DNA of 64,000 nucleotides from Apus apus (Eukaryota > Chordata > Aves > Apodiformes > Apodidae), in contig NC_067285.1 of assembly GCF_020740795.1 (NCBI RefSeq), positions 113,895,008 through 113,959,007 on the forward strand. Direction: 5' to 3'. The notes below the pieces were generated by a model. That model was not told the DNA's origin, did not search any database, and saw nothing but the letters and a program-made list of their open reading frames with translations. A program made the position numbers and the translations under genes. Shown piece by piece: positions 34,659 to 45,561 of this stretch. The stretch's first letter is position 1; every line of letters starts with the position of its first letter.

Positions 34659-37600
34659 CACGCTGCAAACATCCCTGCACTCCCTCCTCCTCTTTCAAGA
34701 GGGCTCCAGTGGCTTCTGTTCGCAGAGTTTAGCAGGAAAGGTTCTCTGCTCCTTCCCAGCCCAAGCTTATCCCAGCTCTGGCTCCAGGGAACTATAGGGT
34801 GGTGGACTGTCCTCCACCCTATGGGGAGGAGCAGAGCCCACCACATGAGGCAGATGCCTCCTTAGGTTCTTGTCGTTGTGACCAAGTGGCCTCTACTCAG
34901 GCACTCATCTTGCCAGTGCTTTAAGTGCTTCATGGACATTTGAGAGCTGGAAGCTGACCACCTCACCCGTGGCTTCATCCTGCTACTGCTGCTCTTCTAC
35001 CCACACTCTTCCACATCTCTTTTCCCTGCAGTGGTGTAGCCTGGCTGATGGGTGGTGTTAACACTGGTTGAGGACACTGAAGATGGTTCAACTCAGCAAG
35101 GGTCTGCCAGCATGGTGCTGTCCCCTGGGTCTGCTCGGCAGGGCAGCAGGGGAAGGGGCTGCTGTTGGAAGAGGCTGTCCCCCCAAATGAAGGGTCTCTG
35201 AAGAGCTTGCTCCAAGTTGTGCTGACCCTATGGGAGATGCTACACAAAGGGACAGTGCTGGAGTTGGAAGCCACGAAGGACTGGAGCCAGTGTGGCTCCA
35301 CGTGGTGTCTGCTCTTTGGATGTGCACGCAGAGCTGAGTTCCCCAGCTCAAAACTGATGTCACCACATGGGGGAAGGGCCAGTGTTGGTCTGTGCACCAT
35401 CAGCACTGCAGGACATCTTCTCACACCCCCCCACCCCCCACCACCATGCCCTGGGGGGGGAATTCCTCTATGTATCAACCACAGCTGAATTTTATAATCA
35501 GTGTCACACTCCCCCTCTCCTGCACCCACGGGAGTTGCTCTCCCCTGGCAGCCCCCACCTTGTGTTGTCTTTCTCCAGGCAACAGCAAAATGCCAGGGGG
35601 AACTGAAGCTCATGGACAGGGAAGGATGCCTGGCTGCCTGGCCACCTCTATGCATGACATCCCTCTGGGCCAGGCACCCGTCCAGCCTCTGCCCAAGCTG
35701 AGCAGTTCCCAGATCCTTGCAGACCCCTTCATGCCAGTATTAGCACCAGGCACAGCTCGAGTTGGGCTGTGTCCACTCGCCGGCCTTGGGTCTCTGGTGG
35801 CCTGGGCCAACCTTAGGTGGTGTAGACCAGCTCTCTCAGGAGTTGGATGCTTCTTGCTGCTAAGCATTGTGTGACCATCCAAAGGCCTCCCGTGGACCTG
35901 GTTGAACAGCCGTAGATGATGTTATCCTGTGGCTGGTGAGAGATGCTCCTGGGCCCACCAGAGCACGGCGCAGGTTTTGCTGTGGGAAGGGAGTTGGGGG
36001 GATGTTTCTCCTTCCCTCATTCTGTAGGATTTTGGCTAGAGAAGGTGCCTGTGCAGGCAGAGGGGGGCAGTTGGTGTGGGACTTGCTGTCTCGACACGTG
36101 TCTTCTCTCTCATGTACATCTCCCAAAGTTGCTGGATTCTTTTAAAACCTTCGTGTCCTTTTCTCCTTAGCTCTTCAATGTATGCCATGACTGAAAACCT
36201 GTGCCTTTTGCAATAGAGCAACAGCAGTTTCCTACCAAAAAAGGCTCCCAAATCCAATTCTCAGTTCAGTGCAACCCATCTTGAGTAGCATTCCCCTCTG
36301 TTTGCCTGGTTGTCTGAACTAGGGGAGTTCCTTTTTCAAGGCAGAGCCTTCCCATCCCTGAGTTCAGGTTGCTTTTGGTCTTGGGCAGGAGGTCTGCACG
36401 GGAGCTTGAGGTGTGGAGAGATGACACTGGGGGAAGTGCAGGCTGAACCTTCCAAGACAAAATACAGCTGGATACATACAGTTTTGGGTCACACTCCCAA
36501 GTCTGAGGAGGGAGAAGCAAGCAGGCTGTAGAGGTGAGAGCTGAAAAGGAGACTTGGTCTTGCTGGCATTGACAGTGCTTGGCAGTGTCTAGCCTGTAGA
36601 ACATGATATGAGGAGGGAGATTTGTTACCTGGTCACCAGCCTTTCCTTCTTACCTGCCTTTGCCCCTTGTAGGAAGGAATCTGGGGTTTCACACTCCTCC
36701 ACACACATCTTTGTGCTCCTCCTCCCTCTGTGTGTCTCAGGGACTTGGTGGTGTAAGACCTGATGGTCTGAGGGAAGGTGTTTCTCCTTCCAGAAAGTAC
36801 CAGAAACCTCCCTTTGCCAATATAATCAAAAGATCCCATGGCCTGAGAGTTGGCCTCCTTTTCTGGGCACGTATCTCTGGTGGAGAAGCTCTCCTGCAAG
36901 TGGGCTGGGAGGAGCTGTGGGCAGCAAGAAAGCAGCCCAGCATCAGGAGAGCAGCGTGGGGTGGGAAGGAGGGCTGGGAGAAGGGGCAGGAGTACTGATC
37001 TGTGAAGGCTCCTGTCGGGCTGGCACTGGTGAGAGGGAGGTGTGGGGCTGGAATCTCACACTGGCTCTTTGCTCCCTGAAAAATAATCTGCTTCCTGGGG
37101 CTTCTGCTGTAGGGGCTCCCCACACACAAGTGCCAGTGTTGGTAAGGATCTTGCTGCACCTCCCCCCTGCCTTCTCCCCCTCCTCTTCCATCGTGTTTCA
37201 CCGCCTCCCTAATCCCCTCTCTGCCTTAGTCAGCTCTGCCTTTTTTTTTCTTTTCTCTCCAAAGCTTGAATGTTTTGCACTTTATCAACCCAAGTGACTC
37301 TCGGAGCTCCAGCAGGTCCTAGGGGATGTGTGGCCTTCTCAGCAATACCTGCCCCCTCCCGTGTTCTGCCTCGGTGGCAGTGGAGCAGCACGAGCCCCAC
37401 CACTCCTTTCCACCCAGGAGGCAGGAGCAAACAGGGCTGAAAACATCCCTGCCTTGGCTTTGCCACAGCAGAACATCTTCAAAGGTGGGAGCACAGCATG
37501 GAGGCCTTGGCACCACACACCAGGGAGGGGAAAAAAACCAAGTGGTGAGGACAGCCAAGGCTGCCTTGATGTTTCACATCTGTCTGGAAGCCCAGAGGTA

Positions 37601-38570
37601 GCAACAAACAACTTCTGCTTAGGAAAAGGCATCTTAAAGGTGCTTCTGTCTTTGTTCTCTGTTTTTCCACCCTGCTGTCCTGCAGATGTGTTTCTTTCCC
37701 CCACCAGTGTCTTTATTCTCTGCATAACCAGCTTGGCCCTGCCACACAGCAGCACAGAAGTAGACTTTCTTGGTTAAAACATCTTAAGTTAGGAGAGGGA
37801 ACTGGTTCTGAGGACCCAGATGTTTTCTCATAGCAGGGGGATGAGGAAAAGAATCGGGGGGGGGGAAAACGTTCTCAAGTTGCTCATGTCCCAGGTTTCC
37901 ATATTTAGTGATTTCTTGGCAGACCCAGGGAGGTGAGCAGCTCTTCAGGTCAGAATGCAGAGCAAGGGCCTCAGGTCTCTTGCTCTTTGCTCAGCTGGGC
38001 AGACAAGGGTTTTCATGGGCCAGCAGCAGCTTTGCACTTGGATCCCTTTTAAACCCAGCCACAAGAATTGTCTCGTGTTTTTCCTTTGCCTCCTGGTCTG
38101 TCTTTCTGGGCTCAGGCTGTTTCACGAGCTCTTCCACAGGGCACTGTTGCTCACAGCCATTGCTCTGCTTTTCTTGTCAGCCCACAGCTGGGCTTCTTGC
38201 TTTTAAAGAACTCTGGCCAAGTGATTTATTTTCGCCTTGACTGGCTCTTCTGGCTCTTGAGGGTCCTGAGCCAGAAGAACCTCCCATGGTGTATCCTTAA
38301 ACTGGAACAAACCTGAAGGGACGTGGGTACTGAAGTCTCACCTTAGACTCAGCCTTTATGCCTTGTCTGGGGAGAAGCCGCCGTGTGTCTTGTGGAAGAG
38401 ACATGGGGTGGAAAAACATCCCAAAACCAGGAGAGATTGAGTGTTGGGGTTTTAGGAGTTGTTGATTTCCCTGTACGCAGGAAGCAGGTTCTGTGTGTTT
38501 CATGTTTTAATAGTTGCAACTGATGTTTATAAAGAGCTTGTTATTTACGTTTTAAGCACTTTAAAAAAAA

Positions 38571-38584
38571 AATAAAATAATAAA
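38571..38584 (+). terminator. Tandem polyadenylation signals of RAB11FIP5
   Basis: Two canonical AATAAA hexamers (38,571-38,576 and 38,579-38,584) sit after an A-rich run and are followed within 10-40 bases by a GT-rich segment. This is the layout of a vertebrate cleavage and polyadenylation site, and it is the best such site between the RAB11FIP5 stop and the SFXN5 promoter. Confidence 0.6.
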
Positions 38585-40484
38585 AGTTGTTCAAGCTGTT
38601 CCTAGACACTTCTGATTTGTTGACAACAGCGTCTGTGCTGATAGCACTTGGACAATGAGTGACATTTCTCTGTTTATTTTCTGAAGTAGGATGAGTGTCC
38701 AATTTCTCCAACAGCTTTTCCAGCATCGTGAATGGTCCCCGAGCACCCGCTGCTGTGCAGAGGGTGCTAGTGCTGCAGGGTTACCTTGAGTTCCTCTCTG
38801 AATATTCCCCCTGCCTCAGTTGGCGGGTGTTCCTGAGGGGGTGTAAGCTCCTGTGAGTGTCCTTGCAATCCTGCTGTGTCCTGAGTGACCGTGGGAGCTT
38901 GGCTTGGGATCGGATCTGCCTGCTGCTCCGTCGCTGCTCGCCGCTGACTTTGGGGTAAAGGTTATTCCTGCATTCCTGAGGATTTGGGGAGAACTGGCAG
39001 CTGAGGGAAAGGGAGACACCCCAGCACAGTGTGCCAGGGACAGAGGAAAAGAGAGCTAGTGTTGCAGGGTGGATGTGGGAGAGCTCAGCCAGAGGGGGCC
39101 TGGTGAGGAGACCCCAGGAATGTGCAGCTTGAACCCACTGCTCCTGGGAACATGCAGCATCCACCTGCCCTGCGAGAGCACAAACCTCTGGTGTGTTTCT
39201 CCCCTCCGTGCAGGGGACCTTGCCTGACTCAGAGCCAACATTCTCCTCCAGCTCCTCTGCCCTAATCCCACCCACTTGTGTCCCCCCTTCCGCTGTTCTC
39301 CTTCTCCAGACCCTGCTGCTTTCTTTATTTCATCCCTTTTCCTTCAAAAAAAAACCTCCCCTTAAGCTTTGGTGAATGACTCTGCAGCTCCAACAGGAGA
39401 GTTTCCTTAGCTCTAATCCCTGTTTGTTTTTCATCCAGCTGGATCACAGGCCATGAGGGGCTCAGCACCTGTCTGGTGGGGGGGGATCATGTTCACCCTG
39501 AGAGCCTGGATGGGCTGGGGGGGAAATGTTTGGCATGCTGCTTCACTGGATCAGGGCACTGAACTGTGACCCTCTGGAAAACGAGCCTCAGGAGAGGAGT
39601 GGGCTGGGGTGGGCTTCCCTGGGCTGCAGGGGCTAGAGCAGAGCAGAGGGAGACTGAAATCCATCCAAACCGGGAGAAAGAAGGATTTAAAGACCTTAGT
39701 CCTGCTAAAATTGCCTTACTGGGCACCTCTGCCTGCTTGGAAGCAGAAGCACAGGCCGGGGCTTGGTGCAGATCATTCCTGTCCCTGCAGGAAGAGCTGG
39801 TGGGGTTTGCTGTTCGAAGCCCGAGTTCCACTGCCCGCCACAAGTTCTCTTCAAATCTGCTTTTACAGATGGAAGCCGACAAGACGTGTTCCTGTGACTT
39901 CCTCCCTGAGCCAGCAGGCAGCCCCAGCTGTCACGGGTGGGGTGGCCCTCAGAGCCTCCCCCCACCACATCTCTCTTGGTTCCTAGAGGAGCCCACTCAG
40001 GAATCTTGGGGGGCTTGTTCCTCCCCACCACCAAACCAGAAAGGTCAGTGTTGACTTAAGTGTCTCTGATCTCAGGGAGCAACACCCCCCCCCTCTCTTC
40101 TTCCCCAAACCAGAGAAATGTGAGTTGTCAGGATAAATGGATCTGGTTAGATTGATATCAGCCAAAGAATTGATATTCTTTCTGGTATTTAACCAAAAAA
40201 GTGATAGTCTTATGTCACTCCAAATGTGGTTTTAGATAAACAGATTCTCTCCCCTCTGTTGTTACAAAACATTTCGTGTGTCAACATTGGGGATTGTATC
40301 AATTCTCTGGCTCTGCTGCAGCGGGAGGGAGGGGGTTTCCCTTGGGAGAGATCTGGGGTTTCATCCCTCTGTGTGGAGAGCCCGGAGGATTTTGCTGCGT
40401 TTACTTTTGTGAAGTACAGGATGAAACCTTTAGGGAAGGAAGAGCCGCTTTGTTGAGCACCAGTCACAGCCAAAGGGTTTTGTT

Positions 40485-40773
40485 TTGGACAAAGGCAGGG
40501 AGTGAGAGGACGAGGGACAATGGATTAAAACTGGAGGAGGGGAGATTTAGGTGAGACGTGAGGAGGAAATTCTTTGCTGTGAGGGAGGTGAGACCCTGGC
40601 CCAGGCTGCCCAGAGAAGCTGTGCCTGCCCCATCCCTGGCAGTGTTGAAGGGCAGGTTGGATGGGGCTTGGAGCAGCCTGGGCTGGTGGGAGGTGTCCCT
40701 GCCCATGCAGGGGGGTTGGAACTGGATGATCTTTAAGGATCTTTCCAACTCAAACCATTCTGTGATTCTATGA
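40485..40773 (+). mobile_element. CR1 LINE fragment, type A
   Basis: A 5'-truncated copy of about 290 bp with a well-kept body and TCTGTGATTCTATGA end, in the RAB11FIP5-SFXN5 intergenic region. Confidence 0.9.
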
Positions 40774-41849
40774 AAGTGACACTTCTCTGCTCTGGTAGAA
40801 GCTCTGTCCTTGTGCAGGTGCAAAGGAGCTTCTCCCCACCGAACAGCCAGCTGTTGTGGGGTGAGGGCTCTGGACCTGGGGTTGTACTTACGGCAGGCTC
40901 TGCACTGAGCCCCTTTCCTGTCCCTTTTCTACCCAGAGCTGCAGGAGGTTTCAGAGTCGGTGAAGGGGATCAGCGGTGACTTAGGCTAAAACCAGAAGCT
41001 GGTTTTGCAGATGGAAGGAGAGCAAGGGAACTGAACCAGCACCCCACGCCTAACGCCGAGCACCAGCATCCCCACAGCAAGGGGTTGGTGTGTTCGTATT
41101 TTTCCCTGCATAGCGGAAAAATAAGGGATGTTTTTCTGTTGAGGTAGATTGTTTAATCCCTCCTGAGGTGGAGAATCAGCTTCTGACCTGCTCTGTCATC
41201 CATTGCCTTCATTTCTGCTGCCCCAAGCCTTCCTCTGGCACCCCCGCCGCCTTCCCTGCTTCCTCCCCACCTCCCCCCTCCCTTTGCTGCCCCTTTGCTC
41301 TTCCTCGGAGAATCGATCCTAATCCTCCAAGCAATTTCACCAGCGTTTGAAGGGCCAGACCCTTCTTATTCCACTAATCTAGAGGAGAGGATGCTGGAGA
41401 TGGCTTCGCGCGCCCCTCCCGCCCCCAGCCCCGCACGACCTTGCCTTTATCTCCACAAATCCCGACACCCCGGGAGGGGACAGAACCGGTCTGCAACGAA
41501 GCAAACTCATTATGCCCGGGTTTCCTATTCTCTGCTTTTCATCACGTCTTGTTAAAGGTCAACAGCAGCTGGCTAGGCTCCCGTCAAAGTCATCACGTCT
41601 GTTTCCAGAAGGAAACGATGAGATCCGAAGGTGGGTTTTTTTGTGGATTGTGTTGGTTTTTGGTGTTTTTGGTTTTGTTTTTTTTCCAGGAGTCTCTGGG
41701 CTTTTTCACCTTTGGGTGTGATGCTGTGACTTGCCGAGGCGGTGGCAGGACGGAGGCAGGGGCCTGGCCCGCCTTCCCCCTCACCTTCCTGCCACCGCCC
41801 TCGCTCCGGCGGCTGCGTGGGTGTCACTGAGGCAGCTGTGCTGGTGCTG

Positions 41850-42019
41850 AGGGGTATTTTTCACCCTGAGGGAGGTGAGGCCCAGGTTGCCCAGGGAAGC
41901 TGTGGCTGCCCCATCCCTGGCAGCGTTGAAGGGCAGGTTGGATGGGGCTTGGAGCAGCCTGGGCTGGCGGGAGGTGTCCCTGCCCATGCAGGGGGTGGCT
42001 CTGGATGGTCTCGCAGGGC
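41850..42019 (+). mobile_element. CR1 LINE fragment without its tail, at the SFXN5 promoter
   Basis: Type A body from GAGGGAGGTGAGG to CATGCAGGGGGTGG..TGGATGGTCTCGCAG. Both the 5' part and the ATTCTATG tail are missing; the CpG island starts where the tail should be. Confidence 0.85.
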
Positions 42020-42132
42020 AGACCAGGTGTGCGCGCCCGGGACCCCCCATCTCAAGGGATCCCCCCTCCGCTCCCCTCAGCTTTCCCGCCCAACAGCGCT
42101 TCCCGCCGTGCCCCGCGCCGCCGCCGCCGCGG

Positions 42133-42151
42133 ACTACATTTCCCAGCATGC
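42133..42151 (+). promoter_or_regulatory. ZNF143/SBF-type site 1
   Basis: ACTACATTTCCCAGCATGC matches the long ACTACAATTCCCAGCATGC element bound by ZNF143 (with THAP11/HCFC1) in vertebrate promoters, with one difference. It lies about 200 bp before the SFXN5 ATG. Confidence 0.85.
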
Positions 42152-42195
42152 CCCGCGGCCCAGCCTGCTCCTTTGCTCCGCCTCCCGCCGGGCGG

Positions 42196-42214
42196 ACTAC
42201 ATCTCCCAGCATGC
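42196..42214 (+). promoter_or_regulatory. ZNF143/SBF-type site 2
   Basis: ACTACATCTCCCAGCATGC is a second copy in the same orientation, 63 bp after the first. Both are followed by CCCGCGG, so the flanking bases are duplicated too. Confidence 0.85.
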
Positions 42215-42241
42215 CCCGCGGGAGCTGCGGTGGGGCGGCAG

Positions 42242-42246
42242 CCAAT
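42242..42246 (+). promoter_or_regulatory. CCAAT box (NF-Y)
   Basis: CAGCCAATCGG is a good NF-Y site 89 bases before the SFXN5 ATG and just downstream of the second ZNF143 site. Confidence 0.65.
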
Positions 42247-42268
42247 CGGGGCTGCGCTGGCGGCGCAA

Positions 42269-42294
42269 GGGGCGTGGCCTCCAAGGGGGCGGGG
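42269..42294 (+). promoter_or_regulatory. GC/KLF boxes
   Basis: GGGGCGTGGCC at 42,269-42,279 and GGGGGCGGGG at 42,285-42,294 are Sp1/KLF-type boxes within 70 bases of the SFXN5 ATG, probably marking the core promoter. Confidence 0.55.
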
Positions 42295-42334
42295 GGGAGG
42301 CTGTTTAAAGTGGCGCTTGCGGCGCGCGAAGGGG

Positions 42335-42391
42335 ATGGCGGACCCGGCGGAGTATCCCCCGTTCCAGCTGGGGAAGCCCCGCTTCGAGCAG
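42335..42391 (+). CDS. SFXN5: SFXN5 coding exon 1 (N-terminus)
   Basis: Encodes 19 residues, MADPAEYPPFQLGKPRFEQ, then a GTACCG donor in phase 0. Sideroflexin-5 is a multi-pass inner mitochondrial membrane carrier; family members transport serine or related small metabolites, and SFXN5 has been linked to citrate. PPFQLGKPRF is the conserved start of the SFXN5 fold. The ATG was chosen because MAD matches the known N-terminus and it sits in a good Kozak context (G at -3 and +4). No in-frame stop is close upstream, so an upstream start is not formally excluded. The leader before PPFQLG is much shorter than the Ala/Ser-rich leader I recall in mammals. Confidence 0.93.
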
Positions 42392-42874
42392 GTACCGGGC
42401 GAGGGGGAGGCGGGAGGGGGCACAGGGAGCTCCCCGACCCCACCGCGTCGCCGCCGGTTTCATCCACCCCCCCCTCCCCCCGCCACCAGCTCCCGTCAGG
42501 AGAGACCCCCCGGCTCCCCTCGTCCCGCCCTCCCGCGGCGCCGCGCGCTGATTGGTGCGCAGCCCCGCTGCCATTGGGCCGCGCGCCTGTCAGTCAAAGC
42601 CGCCGCCCCCTCCCCGCGGTAGGAAGCGCTAGGGCCGCGGGTTCGAGCCTGGCGGGCGCTGCCCCGCACCGCGGGGCTGGGTGCGGGTCCTGGTGCGGCC
42701 CCGACCTTCATCCCCCGGCCCCGGGGCGGGAGTGCTGGTCCCTGACACCGCCAGGGCGGTGGAGAGCTGCCCCAGCAGGGAGCGGGGCCTCCGTGGCAAG
42801 GCCCGGGGTGGTGGGTGGGTGGGGGGGATGGGGTTGGGGTTGGGTCTGGGAGGCAGGAGCGAGCCAGGGAGAGC

Positions 42875-43288
42875 TGAGGATTGGAGCAGCTGCAGGCTGG
42901 GAGAGCTGGGGTGTTCAGCCTGGGGAAGAGGAGGCTCCAGGGAGACCTTAGAGCACCTGCCAGTGCCTGAAGGGGCTCCAGGAAAGCTGGGGAGGGGCTG
43001 TGGACAAGGGCAGGGAGGGGTAGGATGAGGGGGAAGGGTTTCAAACTGGAAGAGGTAGATTTAGGTTGGGCATCAGGAAGAAATTCTTGGCTGTGAGGGT
43101 GGTGAGACCCTGGCCCAGGTTGCCCAGAGAAGCTGTGGCTGCCCCATCCCTGGAAGTGTTGAAGGGCAGGTTGGATGGGGCTTGGAGCAGCCTGGGCTGG
43201 TGGGAGGTGTCCCTGCCCATGCAGGGGGGTTGGAACTGGATGATCTTGAAGGTCCCTTCCAACTCAAACCATTCTGGGATCCTATGAC
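42875..43288 (+). mobile_element. CR1 LINE fragment, type A
   Basis: Copy of about 410 bp from GGAGCAGCTGCAGGCTGGGA to a CATTCTGGGATCCTATGA tail, starting about 480 bp after SFXN5 exon 1. Confidence 0.9.
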
Positions 43289-45545
43289 CACTCTGGTGGG
43301 TGCTGTGGTCTCCTTCCAGGGGACTGTCTGTGCCATGGGGTCACTCGACTGCTCAGGGGTGACTGGGCAGGGGCTGATGCTCAGGAAATGATGCGTGCGC
43401 TCTCTAAGGTGGCTGAGGAAGAAACCTGGTTTGGGACAACATGTGAGGTGAGAAAGCAGCATCCATACATCAGAGCCACCCCATCCTTAGTGCCCGATGG
43501 CTGGGGAAGGGTGAGGAAGGCCTGTGGCCCACAGCAGCTGTCTCTGAGGGAGGAGAGCTGGTGCGGGAGTCGGAGCAGCTTGGCCCCACTGCCACCTTCC
43601 ACAGCCTCCCTTCACAAGCTGCCTGCAGGGTCCCTGCTATGGCACAGCTGGCAGGGATTCTTCTTCATTCTCAGGCTTCTGACACAGCTGATGGAAGTTC
43701 TGTCGTTCTTCAGCTGGGCAAGACCCCTCTGGAGGGGAATGAGCCATTGCAATTACCGAAACAAGAACGAGGAGCAGAAGTCTGCTCATTAGTAGATGTC
43801 ATTCCCCCCTCCCACTCTTGGGGCAGTCTCCAAGGAGACTCTTTTCCTACCATCCACATGGAGTCTGCACGGGATTGCTGTTTGCCAACCATCTGACTTG
43901 CTAATTGCAGCTCGCAGAGCTTGGCTTGACCCAGGCCACCCGTTTGGGTTGCTGAGGAGTCCAGTTGCCAGCCTCCCGTGGGGAGCCAGCTCTCAGATCT
44001 ACATCCCTCTTCCCTCTCTGCCTTATCCCTGTACGGGAGGTCCTGGTGGGACCTCCTGGGAGTGACAGATCCCCCACAGCAAGGAAGGGGTGACTTCCCC
44101 ACGCCAGGAGCCTGCTCGGCTGTGCGAGCCGAGGGATTCTCAGGCTGGGGAGACGGAGCTTTTTAATAAGGAGAGGAGGAGGAGGAGACGCTACTCCCTT
44201 CTAGACACCACAGATGATTTGAGGCACACTTGGCAGCGAGTCAGGCACAGAATCGGTGCGTTCTGTTCATTAAGGAGCGACTGTCACTTGTAGCAACATT
44301 TAGAAAATGTTTCCGAGGGGTATGGCAGGATGGTAACGATGCCTTCGCGCTTGAGGGGAGACGTCCTCTCTCCTTCTTGCCACTCCTGGGAGATGAGCGA
44401 GGTGCCTTTACACTGTGGCCCAGATCCAGGGTGAGGGTTGTCCTCAGGACTAGATGGCTCAGGGGTGCTTTTCTGGAGTGGTTTTATTCTTTTCCTGTCA
44501 AGTTTTCTGAAGAGCAGCGTGGAGGATCTGGTGGGAGCTGGAGGGACGGGTTGTGGTGCCAGTCTCCTGCCTGCTCTGACTCTGCTCTCCCCTGCTCCAT
44601 CTGCCCGTGGTACAAAGTGCAGCCCAGGCTGGGATCCGGCAGCTCTGCAGGACAAGAGAGGCTGAAGTGTTGCCAGGCCTTAGGGTTCATGGTTGGACCC
44701 TGGGATCAGCTCTGCTGGGGCTGTGACACCGCAGCCTGTCCCACCAGCGCTGCAGCCACGTGCCCACTGCCATCACACCCCCTGGCATTGCCCAGGTCCT
44801 TCATCTCTGGGTCACACAGCTATGGTTATTGACTTTCCCCCCTCTTCACCTTGGGGTTTGCTACCAACATTTAGTCTCTGGGGCTGGAAGGAGCCCCTAC
44901 ATAAGCCTGAGGGATCAGTGGACCTTAAACACTGGGATCTTTTTCTGTCAGCTGCTCAGTGTGTTTTCCCCATAGCTTTTCCTGTTCTTCCAGTGGCCTG
45001 TTGCAGCTTTTTATCTGTTTCTAAGATCTCTGCTTCAGTGGTCCAGCTGACAAAGGATGTCTTGCTTGTTTTGGAAAGGATTAGTGACACTTTGGGTGGT
45101 TGTTTAAATTCTAGACGTATCCCTCTGTGACGACAGGCTTTGCTTTTCCTCTGAAACACTGGCTGGGAGCAGGTCTGGGGCTGTTTAAGAGGAGATTTGA
45201 TGAAAACTGGGGCTGGGAGAGGTGCAGGGAGCTGTGCTAAGCATCTTTGTCCCTGTGGAGGAAAACAAGGAAAAGTTGTGTGTTAGGAACAAAAAACCTT
45301 GGAGAGCAAACTCGGCTGCCTGGGGATTTGGTTCAGAGGAGACACAGTGGTTTCCTCCCCCCACTGACTCAGAGCCTCTGGAAAGAGACTGAGCAGAATT
45401 TAGGACAGCAGGCAGGACACATCCATCCCCAGCACCACCTCTGGAGGTTATTAAATTCCCCTTTTTCCCATCCTTTGTTTATTCCAGTTCCACTTGTTTT
45501 CCTTGATCTCCGGGCAAGTGGCATTTTGTCGAGTCACCTTTTTTT

Positions 45546-45561
45546 GTGTGTGTGTGTGTGT
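45546..45561. repeat. (GT)8 microsatellite
   Basis: Eight uninterrupted GT units after a T-run. Confidence 0.9.

Larger units (their letters stand above)
34610..38605 (+). other. RAB11FIP5: RAB11FIP5 3'UTR (predicted)
   Basis: About 4 kb follow the stop without a coding exon or a clear CR1 copy, which is unusual in this CR1-rich window and fits a constrained 3'UTR. An early AATAAA at 34,653-34,658, only 44 bases after the stop, could give a very short UTR. The stronger end is at 38,571-38,584, where two AATAAA hexamers follow an A-rich stretch and precede a GTTGTT..TTTGTTGAC GT-rich segment. The span contains C- and G-rich tracts (about 35,425-35,460 and a G10 run at 37,856-37,865). Its extent is inferred from signals only; mammalian RAB11FIP5 also has a long 3'UTR as far as I recall. 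Confidence 0.55.
38606..42019. other. Intergenic region between RAB11FIP5 and SFXN5
   Basis: About 3.4 kb. CR1 copies lie at 40485-40773 and 41850-42019. The segment 41,395-41,640 is non-repetitive and includes CpGs (TTCGCGCGCCCC, CACCCCGGG) and TCATCACGTC given twice; it may be a distal regulatory element. A T/G-rich low-complexity stretch follows at 41,634-41,690. No gene was recognised. Confidence 0.7.
42020..42690 (+). promoter_or_regulatory. SFXN5 CpG-island promoter
   Basis: A sharp rise in C+G and CpG density surrounds SFXN5 exon 1, in contrast to CpG-poor flanks. The upstream half holds two ZNF143-type sites, a CCAAT box and GC boxes. A TTTAAA at 42,304 is too close to the ATG to act as a conventional TATA box with a 5'UTR, so the start is probably TATA-less and dispersed. 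Inside intron 1, two inverted CCAAT boxes (ATTGG at 42,551-42,555 and 42,573-42,577) suggest more bound factors or an alternative start. The island is bordered by CR1 copies on both sides. Confidence 0.85.

Noticed and set aside
42304..42309. TTTAAA as a TATA box for SFXN5
   Set aside because: It would place the transcription start at or after the ATG. The CpG island and ZNF143/NF-Y sites point to a TATA-less promoter.
42640..42665. GGGTTCGAGCC, like a tRNA B box
   Set aside because: No matching A box, no stable T-arm pairing and no acceptor stem in the surrounding CpG island, so it is not a tRNA.
41875..42951. A 358-codon frame across the SFXN5 promoter
   Set aside because: The frame stays open because the DNA is GC-rich. 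It begins in a CR1 fragment, overlaps SFXN5 exon 1 in another frame and ends in another CR1.
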